From NCBI GenBank assembly GCA_964633465.1, contig CAZWGB010000006.1:1-40285 (forward strand): a stretch of DNA of 40,285 bases, read 5' to 3'. The stretch's first letter is position 1. Each line of letters starts with the position of its first letter. The translations under genes were made by a program, and so were the position numbers. Below the pieces are notes generated by a model. The model saw only the letters and a list, made by a program, of their open reading frames with translations. It had not been told where the DNA came from and did no database searches. This document shows, one piece after another, positions 1-8,245 of this stretch. The DNA is from DTSX01 sp964633465. Its GTDB lineage: Bacteria; Pseudomonadota; Gammaproteobacteria; Steroidobacterales; UBA11654.

Positions 1-208
1 GGATGATGGGGTCAGCATCTTTTGGTCCTTCATCAAGATAATGGATCCTTAAACCATCTATCTCCATGTAATTCGGTTCAAAAGGATAATCTTGCAGATT
101 TTCAAAACGATCATCCGGGGTTCTTAAAACTCCAGGAGAGACTTCATCTGCTTGTATAGACATTGGAGAGAAAAATGCCATTAAGCTAAAAATTACTAAA
201 TACTTCAT
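1..208 (-). CDS. Exported haloalkane dehalogenase-like alpha/beta hydrolase (N-terminal part only)
   Basis: Only the first 69 codons lie in the window; the gene runs off the left edge. The start ATG is preceded by a clear GAGGA ribosome binding site eight bases upstream. The protein opens with a Sec-type signal peptide (Lys, then a hydrophobic run, ending SIQA before DEVS). The mature part contains RTPDDRFENLQDYPFEPNY followed by HYLDEG, which closely follows the N-terminus of the DhlA/DhmA haloalkane dehalogenase subfamily as I remember it. Family members split carbon-halogen bonds by hydrolysis using an Asp nucleophile, His and Asp/Glu; those residues lie outside the window. The leader implies periplasmic location, unlike the cytoplasmic DhlA. 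It follows the GNAT gene by 13 bases and is probably cotranscribed with it. Related epoxide hydrolases and perhydrolases share this fold, so substrate is open. Confidence 0.75.
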   Translation of the reverse strand, partial: MKYLVIFSLMAFFSPMSIQADEVSPGVLRTPDDRFENLQDYPFEPNYMEIDGLRIHYLDEGPKDADPII

Positions 209-221
209 ATTGCTTTCCTCA

Positions 222-710
222 TCACGATAAGTTCAAAAATGCATTTGCATAAGTAACTTTGGATTTAATGTTAACCAAGCAGTCTTCAGTTAACTCCAGC
301 TCTTGGAAATTTTCAACACTATAATCACTTTTTAACGTTGAAATAACAAAGCCAAATCTTTGATAGTAATTTGGATCCCCCAAAAGAAATAAAGCATCTA
401 TTCCCATTTTCTTACTTTCATGGATTGCCGCTGTTATAAGCTTGTAACCTAACCCTGAAGACTGATGATCGGGTAATACAGAAACAGGTGCAACCCCTCC
501 ACAGAACAAGCCTATATCTGGTTCCATAGTCATTTTTGATACGATGATATTACCTATGATGGTATCTGATGACTCAACAAGAAGATTGATCAGAACATCA
601 CCATCAGAAATCAATTGTTTAACCAAATCAGACTCTGGCCTATTTCCAAAAGCTGCATGAATTAAGTTAAAAACTTCTTCTAAATCAGATTCTCTAGTCT
701 CTCTTATCAT
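222..710 (-). CDS. GNAT family N-acetyltransferase (YhbS-like)
   Basis: A 162-aa single-domain GNAT protein that would transfer acetyl from acetyl-CoA to an unknown amine. The acetyl-CoA binding loop is visible as VLPDHQSSGLGYKLI (Q-x-x-G-x-G form) near residues 77-91. It is followed by LFLLGDPNYYQRFGF, the typical strand and Tyr/Phe segment of the YhbS/COG3153 group. Length fits the family (about 160-170 aa). There is no signal peptide, so it is cytoplasmic. It is the upstream gene of a two-gene unit with the dehalogenase-like gene. Confident in the family; the substrate cannot be told from sequence. Confidence 0.88.
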   Translation of the reverse strand: MIRETRESDLEEVFNLIHAAFGNRPESDLVKQLISDGDVLINLLVESSDTIIGNIIVSKMTMEPDIGLFCGGVAPVSVLPDHQSSGLGYKLITAAIHESKKMGIDALFLLGDPNYYQRFGFVISTLKSDYSVENFQELELTEDCLVNIKSKVTYANAFLNLS

Positions 711-811
711 TCACGCTCAAAATTTAATCGCAGCAACTTTCCCCTTTCTGTATAGTTTAACAGTTGCATACTTTGTGGTTTATGCTTTCTCATTTTAGGT
801 AACGATTCCGA

Positions 812-1276
812 ATGACTAAATATAATGATATTAATTCAATTGAAGTAGAAGATTTCCTTAACTCTTGGAAGGATGGAGTGATTGATATTGGAATAGCTTA
901 TCAACAAGGTAATGATTATAAAAAGAAGGCTAGAGCTTTCATTGAAACACATTATGCTTTTGATACTGGAGATGTTTTATTCAAGCCAACCTTTACTAAT
1001 GATGTTGTCTTTAGAAACAACCTTGAAGATGCTTTGTCTTATTTTATTGCTGATGATATTTCAGAAGATTCTGGTTTTGCGATAAAGCCATGGGAAGATA
1101 TCAAAGTATCAGAAGTTAATTTTATACTTGAAGATAATCTTTGTGCAGCAATGGGAGTATTTAATTTAAAGCCTCTAAATTCTGAAAGCAAGACTAAAAT
1201 TGCTTTCACTTTTATCTTAGTAAAAGACAATGATAAGTTTAAGATTAAGATTCATCACTCCTCTGAAATAAAATGA
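812..1276 (+). CDS. NTF2/SnoaL-like protein of unknown function
   Basis: A 154-aa soluble protein. The pattern of an N-terminal helix (SWKDGVIDIG), HYAFDTGDVLFKPTF, a GFAIKPWEDI segment, alternating strands and a final KIHHSS matches a family with an NTF2-like cone fold that I recall in proteobacterial genomes, often mislabelled phosphoribosyl-AMP cyclohydrolase. None of the Cys/His metal ligands of real HisI are present, so that label would be wrong. It stands alone between a divergent GNAT gene and the UbiA gene. The ribosome binding site is weak (AGGTAACG about 12 bases upstream). No catalytic role can be assigned. Confidence 0.7.
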   Translation: MTKYNDINSIEVEDFLNSWKDGVIDIGIAYQQGNDYKKKARAFIETHYAFDTGDVLFKPTFTNDVVFRNNLEDALSYFIADDISEDSGFAIKPWEDIKVSEVNFILEDNLCAAMGVFNLKPLNSESKTKIAFTFILVKDNDKFKIKIHHSSEIK

Positions 1277-1292
1277 AAGTCAATTAAAGAAC

Positions 1293-1381
1293 AAGGCATA
1301 AATAAAAAAATAAATTCAAAGGAATTAAACTGAACTTGCTTAAACATATCAGATAGCTGTTCCTTCTCTTTTTTATGCCTT
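1293..1381. repeat. Nested inverted repeat between the NTF2-like and UbiA genes
   Basis: AAGGCATAAA at 1293-1302 is exactly complementary to TTTATGCCTT at 1372-1381. A second pair, AAGGAA near 1319-1324 and TTCCTT at 1360-1365, is nested inside it. A long imperfect hairpin could form in the 174-base gap between the two genes. There is no U-run directly after the stem on the plus strand, so it is not a standard terminator. It could be a small structured RNA, a bidirectional terminator or a degenerate mobile repeat. Confidence 0.35.
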
Positions 1382-1450
1382 AATGTTATTTTGAATAGCC
1401 AACATTACAAAAAACAACAACAAATCACAAAGAAAGGATATGGTATTTAA

Positions 1451-2347
1451 GTGAGTAGAATAAGAAAAGAGAGCATTCCCTTGATTGATTATTTGAAGGC
1501 CATCCGCATATATCACTGGCCAAAAAATTTACTTGTTTTTCTGCCTGCAATAACAGGGCATTTTATAACTCCTGAGAGTTTTTCAACGTTGTTGGTGATA
1601 TTTTTCTCTTTAAGCTTTGTGGCCTCAGGCATGTATTTAATGAATGACTTGTTGGATATAGAAAACGACAAAAAACACCCAGAAAAAAAACTCAGGCTTA
1701 TAGCTAAGGGTTCTCTTTCACCAAACAATGCCAAAATTATCTCCTTGTTATTAATCATAATCGGTTTACTAGGTTCCTTTACTGCATCTTTTTATGCAGG
1801 AATTTTAATATTTACATACATAATTTTAATAGCTGTTTACAGCTTATACATTAAAAAGACTCCCTTTTTTGAAGCTTTTTTCTTAACCTTAGTGTATCTA
1901 CTGAGGATTTATATTGGAGTGGTGGCTGTTGATACAGGCACATCTCAATGGCTGATGATATTCTCATTTTTCTTTTTCTTTTTTCTAGTGCTGGTAAAGA
2001 GACATGCAGAGCTGTTGCTTCATTTAGAAAATCTTGAGGATGATCCCACAGGAAGGGGGTATCAGATAGATGATATACATCTAATCCAGTCATTTTCTGT
2101 TACATCTGCCTTACTTTCTTTGCTTGTTTTTGGACTTTATATTGCAAGTCCTAAGGTGCAGGCTTTATATACTTCTCCTAGTTATTTGTGGCTAGTAGCA
2201 TCATTGGGATTATTGTGGGTTATTGATGTACTAGTTCACGTTCATAAAGGTAGAATGCATCACGACCCAATTGTTCATACTTTTACAAATAAGAGAAGTT
2301 TGGGCATATTATTAGTGAGTATTATTATTATCGTATTAAGCTTATAA
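1451..2347 (+). CDS. UbiA-superfamily prenyltransferase, decaprenyl-phosphate phosphoribosyltransferase-like
   Basis: A 298-aa integral membrane protein with about eight hydrophobic segments, starting at a GTG. The first Asp-rich motif is NDLLDIENDKKHPEKK then LIAKG (around residues 66-88), matching the NDxxDxexDxxHPxKxxRpIAxG signature of the DPPR-synthase branch (mycobacterial Rv3806c type) rather than UbiA/MenA/COX10 proper. A later KRHAELLL...GRGY segment also fits that branch. Characterised members move phosphoribose from PRPP onto polyprenyl phosphate at the inner membrane, the first step toward lipid-linked arabinose. Nine bases downstream is a GtrA-type gene, and SDR and flavoprotein genes follow, the context expected for a lipid-linked sugar pathway. 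A simple polyprenyltransferase role is the main alternative. Confidence 0.85.
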   Translation: MSRIRKESIPLIDYLKAIRIYHWPKNLLVFLPAITGHFITPESFSTLLVIFFSLSFVASGMYLMNDLLDIENDKKHPEKKLRLIAKGSLSPNNAKIISLLLIIIGLLGSFTASFYAGILIFTYIILIAVYSLYIKKTPFFEAFFLTLVYLLRIYIGVVAVDTGTSQWLMIFSFFFFFFLVLVKRHAELLLHLENLEDDPTGRGYQIDDIHLIQSFSVTSALLSLLVFGLYIASPKVQALYTSPSYLWLVASLGLLWVIDVLVHVHKGRMHHDPIVHTFTNKRSLGILLVSIIIIVLSL

Positions 2348-2355
2348 ATGGGATA

Positions 2356-2790
2356 TTGCTTAGTTTTATGAAAAATAAAGAATTGCTCATTCTTTATATT
2401 GTTTTTGCCATAATAGTTACCATTACTAATCTTTCATCTCAGCGATTAGTATTAAGTTTTTTAACAGGGAATGTTGGATATTTCGCTGCCTTATTTACAG
2501 GAACATTTATAGGAGTTGTTCTCGGTTATTTTCTAGATAAAAATTGGATATTTAAGGATCCAGTAATGTCTTCCAAAGCAATGGGCAAACAGTTTTTTTG
2601 GTATGCCATGACTGGCGCAATTCATACGCCTGTTTTTTGGTTAGTTGAAAGTGTATTTTGGTTTACTTGGAGAACAGATGGGATGCGAGAGCTTGGAGCA
2701 GTTCTTGGTTTGGTAATAGCGTACACACTTAAATACTTCATTCTGCGACGATATGTATTTAATGTAGACACTCAAAACTCCTCCTCATAA
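2356..2790 (+). CDS. GtrA-like four-TM membrane protein
   Basis: A 144-aa protein from a TTG at 2356; an ATG four codons later (2368) is an equally good start and removes MLSF. Four hydrophobic segments and the closing pattern GAVLGLVIAYTLKYFILRRYVF are characteristic of the GtrA family (PF04138). So is FLDKNWIFKD after the second segment. GtrA-type proteins are thought to move, or help use, polyprenyl-phosphate-linked sugars across the inner membrane; mycobacterial Rv3789 sits next to the arabinose-lipid genes. The gene follows the UbiA-type gene by eight bases, so the two are one transcription unit. Its last 19 bases overlap the 3' end of the opposing SDR gene. Confidence 0.85.
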   Translation: MLSFMKNKELLILYIVFAIIVTITNLSSQRLVLSFLTGNVGYFAALFTGTFIGVVLGYFLDKNWIFKDPVMSSKAMGKQFFWYAMTGAIHTPVFWLVESVFWFTWRTDGMRELGAVLGLVIAYTLKYFILRRYVFNVDTQNSSS

Positions 2791-3767
2791 CTTTTATATG
2801 CTCTGAGTAACATATCTTTATCATGGAATTTAGGTTTGAATCCTAAGTCATCTTCTAAATCAGAAACATCCAAAATAAACTCACTATCTGCCAATAGAAA
2901 TTGTTCTGGATATAAAAGTGTAATGTTTAAAATATCTAGTGTATTTAGAATCTGTTTTACACCGTACCCCCAAGTTGGGACAAGAAAAGATTTTGAATGA
3001 ACCGAATTAATTAATGAACTGATTAATTCCTTCACAGTTGGAGGTTTGATGGACCCAAGATTGTAAATTCCTGTTGGAAAATTTAAATCAATGAATTTCG
3101 TGAGAGCATCAACACAGTCATAAATCGAGATAAACTGATAGCGATTATTTCCTGATCCTATTAAAGGGACTGGTAAGTTATTCTTTATAAGAAAAAATAA
3201 TTTACCTAGCAGACCAAGTCTTCCTGGTCCAGCTATTAACCCGGGTCTATATATTAAAGTTTTATTTTGTTTTACTTGGCCAAAATCAGTAATTAATTTT
3301 TCAGCTTTAATTTTTGATGAACCATAAGGTCCATTTGCTTTAAGAGGGTGGGTGGTTTTTATTATCTTGTGTTGAGGGGTGCCGTAAACCATACAAGTGG
3401 AGAGGAATGCAATTCTTTTGACGTTATTTTTATTCATTTCTTCCAAAATATTTTTCGTGCCTTCTACATTTAGTTTCTCAAAATACTTTTTCCTCTTGGT
3501 TCTATAAGGTGTTTGAGGGTGAAATATATGTGCTGCAAGATGAAAAACGACATCATCATGGTCGAATTTAAACTTCATTAAATCATCTTTATTTGTTATA
3601 TCAACTAAATGATTTGTTAAATTTTGTCTCCCTGATTCTATTTTATATATTGGTTTTCTTGGGTTACTATCAAGATTATGAATTTCAATCTGGGGATATA
3701 GATAACATAGTTTATTAATTAGAAAGTTACCCACAAAACCACTTCCACCAGTCAATACGAATCTCAT
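2772..3767 (-). CDS. NAD-dependent epimerase/dehydratase (extended SDR)
   Basis: A 331-aa extended short-chain dehydrogenase. The N-terminal Rossmann motif GGSGFVG lies at residues 7-13. Asp33 after the second strand suggests NAD(H) preference. A cofactor Asp-Ile pair is at 56-57 (VDIT), HLAAH at 76-80, Ser123/Thr124, and the catalytic Tyr148-x3-Lys152 (YGSSK). The C-terminal half is the variable nucleotide-sugar binding lobe. It faces the UbiA/GtrA pair and overlaps the GtrA gene end by 19 bases, so it is separately transcribed. Family roles include sugar 4-epimerase, 4,6-dehydratase or 4-reductase; the exact reaction cannot be read. In this setting a step on a nucleotide- or lipid-linked sugar is plausible. 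Confidence 0.85.
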   Translation of the reverse strand: MRFVLTGGSGFVGNFLINKLCYLYPQIEIHNLDSNPRKPIYKIESGRQNLTNHLVDITNKDDLMKFKFDHDDVVFHLAAHIFHPQTPYRTKRKKYFEKLNVEGTKNILEEMNKNNVKRIAFLSTCMVYGTPQHKIIKTTHPLKANGPYGSSKIKAEKLITDFGQVKQNKTLIYRPGLIAGPGRLGLLGKLFFLIKNNLPVPLIGSGNNRYQFISIYDCVDALTKFIDLNFPTGIYNLGSIKPPTVKELISSLINSVHSKSFLVPTWGYGVKQILNTLDILNITLLYPEQFLLADSEFILDVSDLEDDLGFKPKFHDKDMLLRAYKSYEEEF

Positions 3768-3910
3768 TTTTATCTCTTTTTGAAGTTTGTTAATAAAATT
3801 TTAGAAAAACCATAGTAGCAGAATGATTAGAAATCTCTTATTCTTATCACGGATCTAATACACCAATTAATTTGATGCTTTGTAGAGCTTTCTCAAATCC
3901 TGTAATAGAA

Positions 3911-3940
3911 TTGAAAATTAATTAACAGGGGAAATTTAAT
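3911..3940 (+). promoter_or_regulatory. Possible sigma-70 promoter for the 115-aa/GMC gene pair
   Basis: TTGAAA at 3911-3916 and TTTAAT at 3935-3940 are separated by 18 bases, 34 bases before the ATG at 3975. The 207-base gap between the divergent SDR and the small membrane protein must hold promoters for both, but in such AT-rich DNA chance matches are common. Confidence 0.3.
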
Positions 3941-3974
3941 TTTTTTTACTAGCAAGACATTAGGTAAAGCTTTT

Positions 3975-4322
3975 ATGCCCGATTACCCTTCTTTGAATGA
4001 AGAACATTTCAAAGAAGTAATGTTAGACACAAATGACTTCATAAAAGAACAATTATCTTCCACACCTTTTCACATAAATTTGGGGCTTACCTTCATTGGC
4101 TTTATATTTCTATGTTTGATTCTAACTATAAAGTCAGTTCAAATTTTTAAAAAAGAAAAACATTCTGATGGCTCAATTATCCTCAGTGTTATTGCCCTGA
4201 ATAAGTATCTATCTTCATTTGCAAGAGTTTATAGGTCACTTACAGCACTTGCATTTTATGAACACCCAAAAGTGATAAAAATAATTGATTCACAACATGG
4301 TGTCAGCAGAAAATCGAATTAA
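3975..4322 (+). CDS. Small single-TM protein, probable partner of the GMC oxidoreductase
   Basis: A 115-aa protein with no family I can name with certainty. Residues 1-35 are polar; one strong transmembrane segment follows (about 37-58, LGLTFIGFIFLCLILTIKSV), then a basic loop (KKEKH). The C-terminal half, LSSFARVYRSLTALAFYEHPKV, resembles the short helical tail found at the N-terminus or in a separate small subunit of several GMC-type dehydrogenases, where it ends in a Y-Y/D-H-P-x-V motif. Only 14 bases separate it from the GMC gene, so the two are translated together. I infer a membrane-anchoring or electron-transfer-docking small subunit; that is inference, not recognition. Confidence 0.55.
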   Translation: MPDYPSLNEEHFKEVMLDTNDFIKEQLSSTPFHINLGLTFIGFIFLCLILTIKSVQIFKKEKHSDGSIILSVIALNKYLSSFARVYRSLTALAFYEHPKVIKIIDSQHGVSRKSN

Positions 4323-4336
4323 ATCTAAGAGAATTT

Positions 4337-5824
4337 ATGGAAATTTCAAAGACAGAAACAACACTTAATTGTGAAGTACTGATTCTGGGTTCAGGGGCAG
4401 GTGGTTCTGTTATTGCTGAAACACTAACTAAATCAGGTCTGGATGTTTTAATGATCGAAGAAGGGCCACATATCAATCCAGAAAAATCACTAATGACTGC
4501 AACTGAATCTTTCAGTCATCAATGGCGATCAGGGGGATTAAATGCCGCAATAGGAAATCCAATCATATCCTATGCTGAAGGCAGATGTGTTGGGGGAGGA
4601 ACGGAAATAAATTCTGCAATAATGCAAAAACTACCAGAACAACTAATTGAGCAATGGGCAATTAAGTACCAAATTGATCATTTTGGTGTCAATGAAATTA
4701 ATGCCTATTTAAATAAGGCTTTGAATAGAGTGAACGCCTCCTATACAGCTCAGCCACACGGTAAGCCTTCAGAAATTTTAAAATCTGGAGGAGAAAAACT
4801 GGGTTGGAGAGTCAAAGAACTTAAAAGAGCACAAAAAGGATCTATCGATATCAATCCCTTTGCATCTGGCCTATCCGAATCTGGAAAACAATCAATGAGT
4901 GTTTCTTTGATTCCAGAGTCTATTGAAAGAGGGATGAGACTAATCTCTGACTGCAGAGTTGTCAAACTCTACAAAAAAGGGTCAAGAATTACAGGGGTAA
5001 AAGCCATTATTGATAGTTTAAAAGGAAGAAGAAAAATTCATATTCACGCAAAATATATTTTTTTATGCTGTGGAGCAATTTATTCTCCTACTCTTCTCCG
5101 GTCAAGCGGACTGTCAAAGAATGCAGGTAACAGTCTCCAAATGCACCCAACTTTAAAAGTTATTGCAAAGTTTCCAGATCCTATTGATGCTAGCCAATCA
5201 CATGTTCCTCTCTTTGCTATTACCGAATTTATGCCAGATATACGTATAGGTGGTGCAAACTTCACCCCAGGAATCCTTGGAATGTCAGTCGCTGAGGACT
5301 GGGAAAATAGAAAAGAACTGATGAGGAGTCATAAATATTGTGGGATTTATTACACAATGGTTAGAGGTACTGGAAAAGGAAAAATTCGTGTAATGCCATT
5401 CTCGTTAGAACCGTTGGTGAGTTATGAACTCAGCAAAACAGATTGGAAGAATATGGCACTAGGTACAAAGTATCTAGCTGAAGTTATGTTTGCTGCTGGG
5501 GCTGAGCAAGTTTTTCCATCTATTGAAGCCCATCGGGGCTGGAGCAAGATTGAGGAGGTTAATGAAGAAACGAAAAATCATAATTTCCCAATAACAAAAA
5601 CATACCTAAGCACAGTTCATTTATTTGGTAGCTGTCCTCTTGGAGAAAACAGAAATCTCTCAAACCCATTATGCGTGACAGATTCCTATGGAAAGCTGCA
5701 TGGCTATGAAAATATATTTGTCGCAGACGCTAGCATTATTCCAGAAGCTCCTGGTGTGAATCCTCAAATAACAGTTATGGGTTTAGCATATCGCGTAGCA
5801 GATGCTTTTTTGTCATCTTATTAA
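4337..5824 (+). CDS. GMC family FAD-dependent oxidoreductase
   Basis: A 495-aa flavoprotein. The ADP-binding motif GSGAGGSVIAETL is at about residues 18-30, with an acidic residue at the end of the second strand (EEGPH). GRCVGGGTEINSA (about 83-95) is the second GMC signature. The C-terminal half has the active-site His428 (HLFGSCPLG) and Asn475 (GVNPQ), the usual His/Asn pair that takes the hydroxyl proton and passes hydride to N5 of FAD. No signal peptide is present. The substrate is an alcohol or sugar hydroxyl by family. Its position among lipid-linked sugar genes and behind a one-TM protein suggests membrane-associated oxidation of a sugar or polyprenol-linked sugar. It converges on the next SDR gene with a 4-base overlap (TTAA). 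Confidence 0.85.
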   Translation: MEISKTETTLNCEVLILGSGAGGSVIAETLTKSGLDVLMIEEGPHINPEKSLMTATESFSHQWRSGGLNAAIGNPIISYAEGRCVGGGTEINSAIMQKLPEQLIEQWAIKYQIDHFGVNEINAYLNKALNRVNASYTAQPHGKPSEILKSGGEKLGWRVKELKRAQKGSIDINPFASGLSESGKQSMSVSLIPESIERGMRLISDCRVVKLYKKGSRITGVKAIIDSLKGRRKIHIHAKYIFLCCGAIYSPTLLRSSGLSKNAGNSLQMHPTLKVIAKFPDPIDASQSHVPLFAITEFMPDIRIGGANFTPGILGMSVAEDWENRKELMRSHKYCGIYYTMVRGTGKGKIRVMPFSLEPLVSYELSKTDWKNMALGTKYLAEVMFAAGAEQVFPSIEAHRGWSKIEEVNEETKNHNFPITKTYLSTVHLFGSCPLGENRNLSNPLCVTDSYGKLHGYENIFVADASIIPEAPGVNPQITVMGLAYRVADAFLSSY

Positions 5825-6870
5825 AATAATCTTGAAAGTAACTTAGCGAAATTAAGCATTCCTTTTTTTAAAGGCTGCCTGTGCATAGAACCTGATTTAT
5901 TTCCAGAAGAGTATCTGAAGTCATCCATATTTTGAACATACCAATCATAGGCCGTAGTTAATATTTCAATATTTGAATATTTAGGTTGCCATTCAAGTGT
6001 TTCTTTAGTCTTCTCTATATCAAAGTAAAAAGGTTTATGATAAGTCAGATAGTGCCAAGGTCCTAAAGGAGAAAGCCTTAATATATCCATGATTCTGAGG
6101 ATAGCAATAGTTAGAGAAACAGGTAGACCAATAACTCTACTTCTAGATTGTGCATGTTGAATTAAAGAAACTAAATCATCTCTAAGAGTGCCAAATTCTT
6201 CAGCACCAACATTGAATATTCCTGGTTTTTCCATCAAGCAAGCATTGATGCTTGTTTCCACAAGATCATCAATATGAACAAACTGGAACAAATTATCGCC
6301 GTTGCCAATAATAAAAATATTGGCATTGTCATGAATCCACTCAAACAGAATTTCAAAAATACCCAATCTTTCTTTGCCAACAATGGTCCTAGGTCTGATA
6401 GTTGACACCGGTTTACCTTGTTTGATTAAATCGATGACAAAATCATCTGCTTTCTTTTTTGACCGTCCATAAATTTCTAACGGCCCATATTCCGTATTTT
6501 CATCAATGGGTACTATTTTTGGAAGACCAAAAATTGCACTGGAAGAAATATGGGAGATGTGTTTTACCTTATTCTCTATAGATTTTTCTATGACGATTTG
6601 AGTACCATTAAAGTTCACTCTTTCAAATTTTTCCCCAGCTTTTGTGAGTGGTACTAGAGCTGCGGTGTGATGGACATAATCAACTCCTTCTAAGGCTTTT
6701 ACAACATCCTCTGGATTAGTTACATCACCATTAAAGAAGTCAACATTAGGGTCAAGATTAGCATCTCTCCATAAATCCATTATTCTGACATGCTCTCCAA
6801 GTTCCAATAATCTTTTTACGATGTGTGATCCAACGTAACCAGATCCACCTGTTATTAAGTGTAAATTCAT
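5821..6870 (-). CDS. NAD-dependent epimerase/dehydratase (extended SDR, 3-beta-HSD-like)
   Basis: A 349-aa extended SDR. Rossmann motif GGSGYVG is at residues 8-14, Asp32 ends strand 2, the GDVTN acidic cofactor loop is at 48-52, HTAALVP at 68-74, Ser109-Ser111 precede the catalytic Tyr134-x3-Lys138 (YGRSK). The RPRTIVG segment matches the nucleotide-sugar/steroid branch. It lies eight bases downstream of the ligase-like gene on the same strand and is surely cotranscribed with it. It differs markedly from the other SDR in this cluster, so the two probably act on different steps. A lipid-linked or nucleotide-sugar substrate is inferred from context. Confidence 0.85.
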   Translation of the reverse strand: MNLHLITGGSGYVGSHIVKRLLELGEHVRIMDLWRDANLDPNVDFFNGDVTNPEDVVKALEGVDYVHHTAALVPLTKAGEKFERVNFNGTQIVIEKSIENKVKHISHISSSAIFGLPKIVPIDENTEYGPLEIYGRSKKKADDFVIDLIKQGKPVSTIRPRTIVGKERLGIFEILFEWIHDNANIFIIGNGDNLFQFVHIDDLVETSINACLMEKPGIFNVGAEEFGTLRDDLVSLIQHAQSRSRVIGLPVSLTIAILRIMDILRLSPLGPWHYLTYHKPFYFDIEKTKETLEWQPKYSNIEILTTAYDWYVQNMDDFRYSSGNKSGSMHRQPLKKGMLNFAKLLSRLF

Positions 6871-6877
6871 GAATTTC

Positions 6878-8101
6878 TTATAGCTTGCTAATGTTATCTG
6901 ATGGGTAAGAGTCTTTTGAGATTGTTATAGCATATAGGATAATTATCCAAAAAAAGATGGAATTATTTGCATCCCACATAAACGTCTCTGTGATTATAGA
7001 AATTAATCCACAGTAAAAAAAGTTTGAGTATTTGCGTTCAATAAAAAGGAGGTTTTTGGAGATTCCTAATATTAAGAACATAATAACTGATAAGGCTAAA
7101 GGAATGCCACCCAAAATAATTAAAGTAAAAACTAAAGAATGTGGATCCATCTTAAGTGATTGACTTATCTCTGACAAACTAACTGGAAAGAAAACATTCT
7201 CTTTAAGCTCTGCAAAATAAGCCAGCTTCATATATCCATAGTTACCAAGAATAAAATCAACATTACCTATCGAGAATAGTATTTCCCTATAATGAATTGA
7301 CCCAAGCTCATAATTGCCATGTACTCCAATTTGAATATGGGAGAGAAATAAATATAGAGAAATTAGAATTGCACTAATCAAGTATTTAATAGTTTTTGTC
7401 TTAATAAAATAATTACAAGCAGTTAAAGAGAAAAATAAAAAAACTATCCTTGTTCCTGTGATTAGCAGAGCCAATATGAATAACGCTGTTAAATAATTTT
7501 TTAGCTTTTTTGAAAGAGTTGATTGGGTTAAGGATAAAAAACTCAGAGCGATAACAATAATATGTGCTGAGAAATTATGTGAAGAGCCAAATCCTTTATA
7601 AAAATGTTTTTGATCAGATAATGCTGGATAACCGCCACCAGCAATTTCATGGAAAATTTTGGAAGACAGAAAAATAGATTCGAATAATGCTGTTAAAACG
7701 CCAACGGACATAAACACACCAGAGCATATAACTAATTTAATCACCAAATTAATTAAGTCCTTATCTTTATCTATAAAAATCGAATAGATTAATAAAAGAA
7801 AAATGATAAAAGAACCAATTTCTATAATGTTAGCAACATTAATAATCAAACCGCCAACAGCAGTCACAAAAATACAGATTGTTAAAAAAAATTTTCTAGG
7901 CTCCTTAGCAATACTTACAATAAAACTTTTAGCTTCATTGGTAAGAGATATGAGAACCGTTAATGCCGAAAGAACAATCAAAATCTTTAGATTTATTCCA
8001 ACTCTTGCAAAGAAGTGATATGAACATATTGAGAATAAAAGCATCGAAAGAGAAGTCGCTACAAAAGGTCTTGTTCCAAGAATATTCACTTTCTTATTCA
8101 T
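6878..8101 (-). CDS. O-antigen ligase/polymerase-like membrane protein
   Basis: A 407-aa polytopic protein with about ten to twelve hydrophobic segments and one large loop (around residues 270-320, HGNYELGSIHYREILFSI onward). The loop is followed by PHSLVFTLIILGGIP, the H-x(n)-hydrophobic element seen after the periplasmic loop of WaaL/Wzy proteins. SSHNFSAHIIVIALSF and LITGTRIVFLFF upstream resemble the conserved membrane region of the PF04932 family. These enzymes join or polymerise undecaprenyl-linked glycans on the periplasmic face. It starts an operon with the downstream SDR gene. Family recognition is moderate because these proteins diverge strongly; ligase and polymerase cannot be told apart here. 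Confidence 0.65.
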   Translation of the reverse strand: MNKKVNILGTRPFVATSLSMLLFSICSYHFFARVGINLKILIVLSALTVLISLTNEAKSFIVSIAKEPRKFFLTICIFVTAVGGLIINVANIIEIGSFIIFLLLIYSIFIDKDKDLINLVIKLVICSGVFMSVGVLTALFESIFLSSKIFHEIAGGGYPALSDQKHFYKGFGSSHNFSAHIIVIALSFLSLTQSTLSKKLKNYLTALFILALLITGTRIVFLFFSLTACNYFIKTKTIKYLISAILISLYLFLSHIQIGVHGNYELGSIHYREILFSIGNVDFILGNYGYMKLAYFAELKENVFFPVSLSEISQSLKMDPHSLVFTLIILGGIPLALSVIMFLILGISKNLLFIERKYSNFFYCGLISIITETFMWDANNSIFFWIIILYAITISKDSYPSDNISKL

Positions 8102-8245
8102 TATTATAATTTACCCAAACAACCATTTACCAATTCTCAGGCTCCAACGAAATTTTAAATCTTAGCAAATACCATAAATCATTAGAACTATATATACACT
8201 TGTTTGATAATAGCAATGAGTCCTATTTTCAATAAATTGGCAATC

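Noticed and set aside
812..1276. Phosphoribosyl-AMP cyclohydrolase (HisI)
   Set aside because: A label often carried by look-alikes of this family, but the zinc-binding Cys/His and HisI motifs are absent; the fold pattern is NTF2-like.
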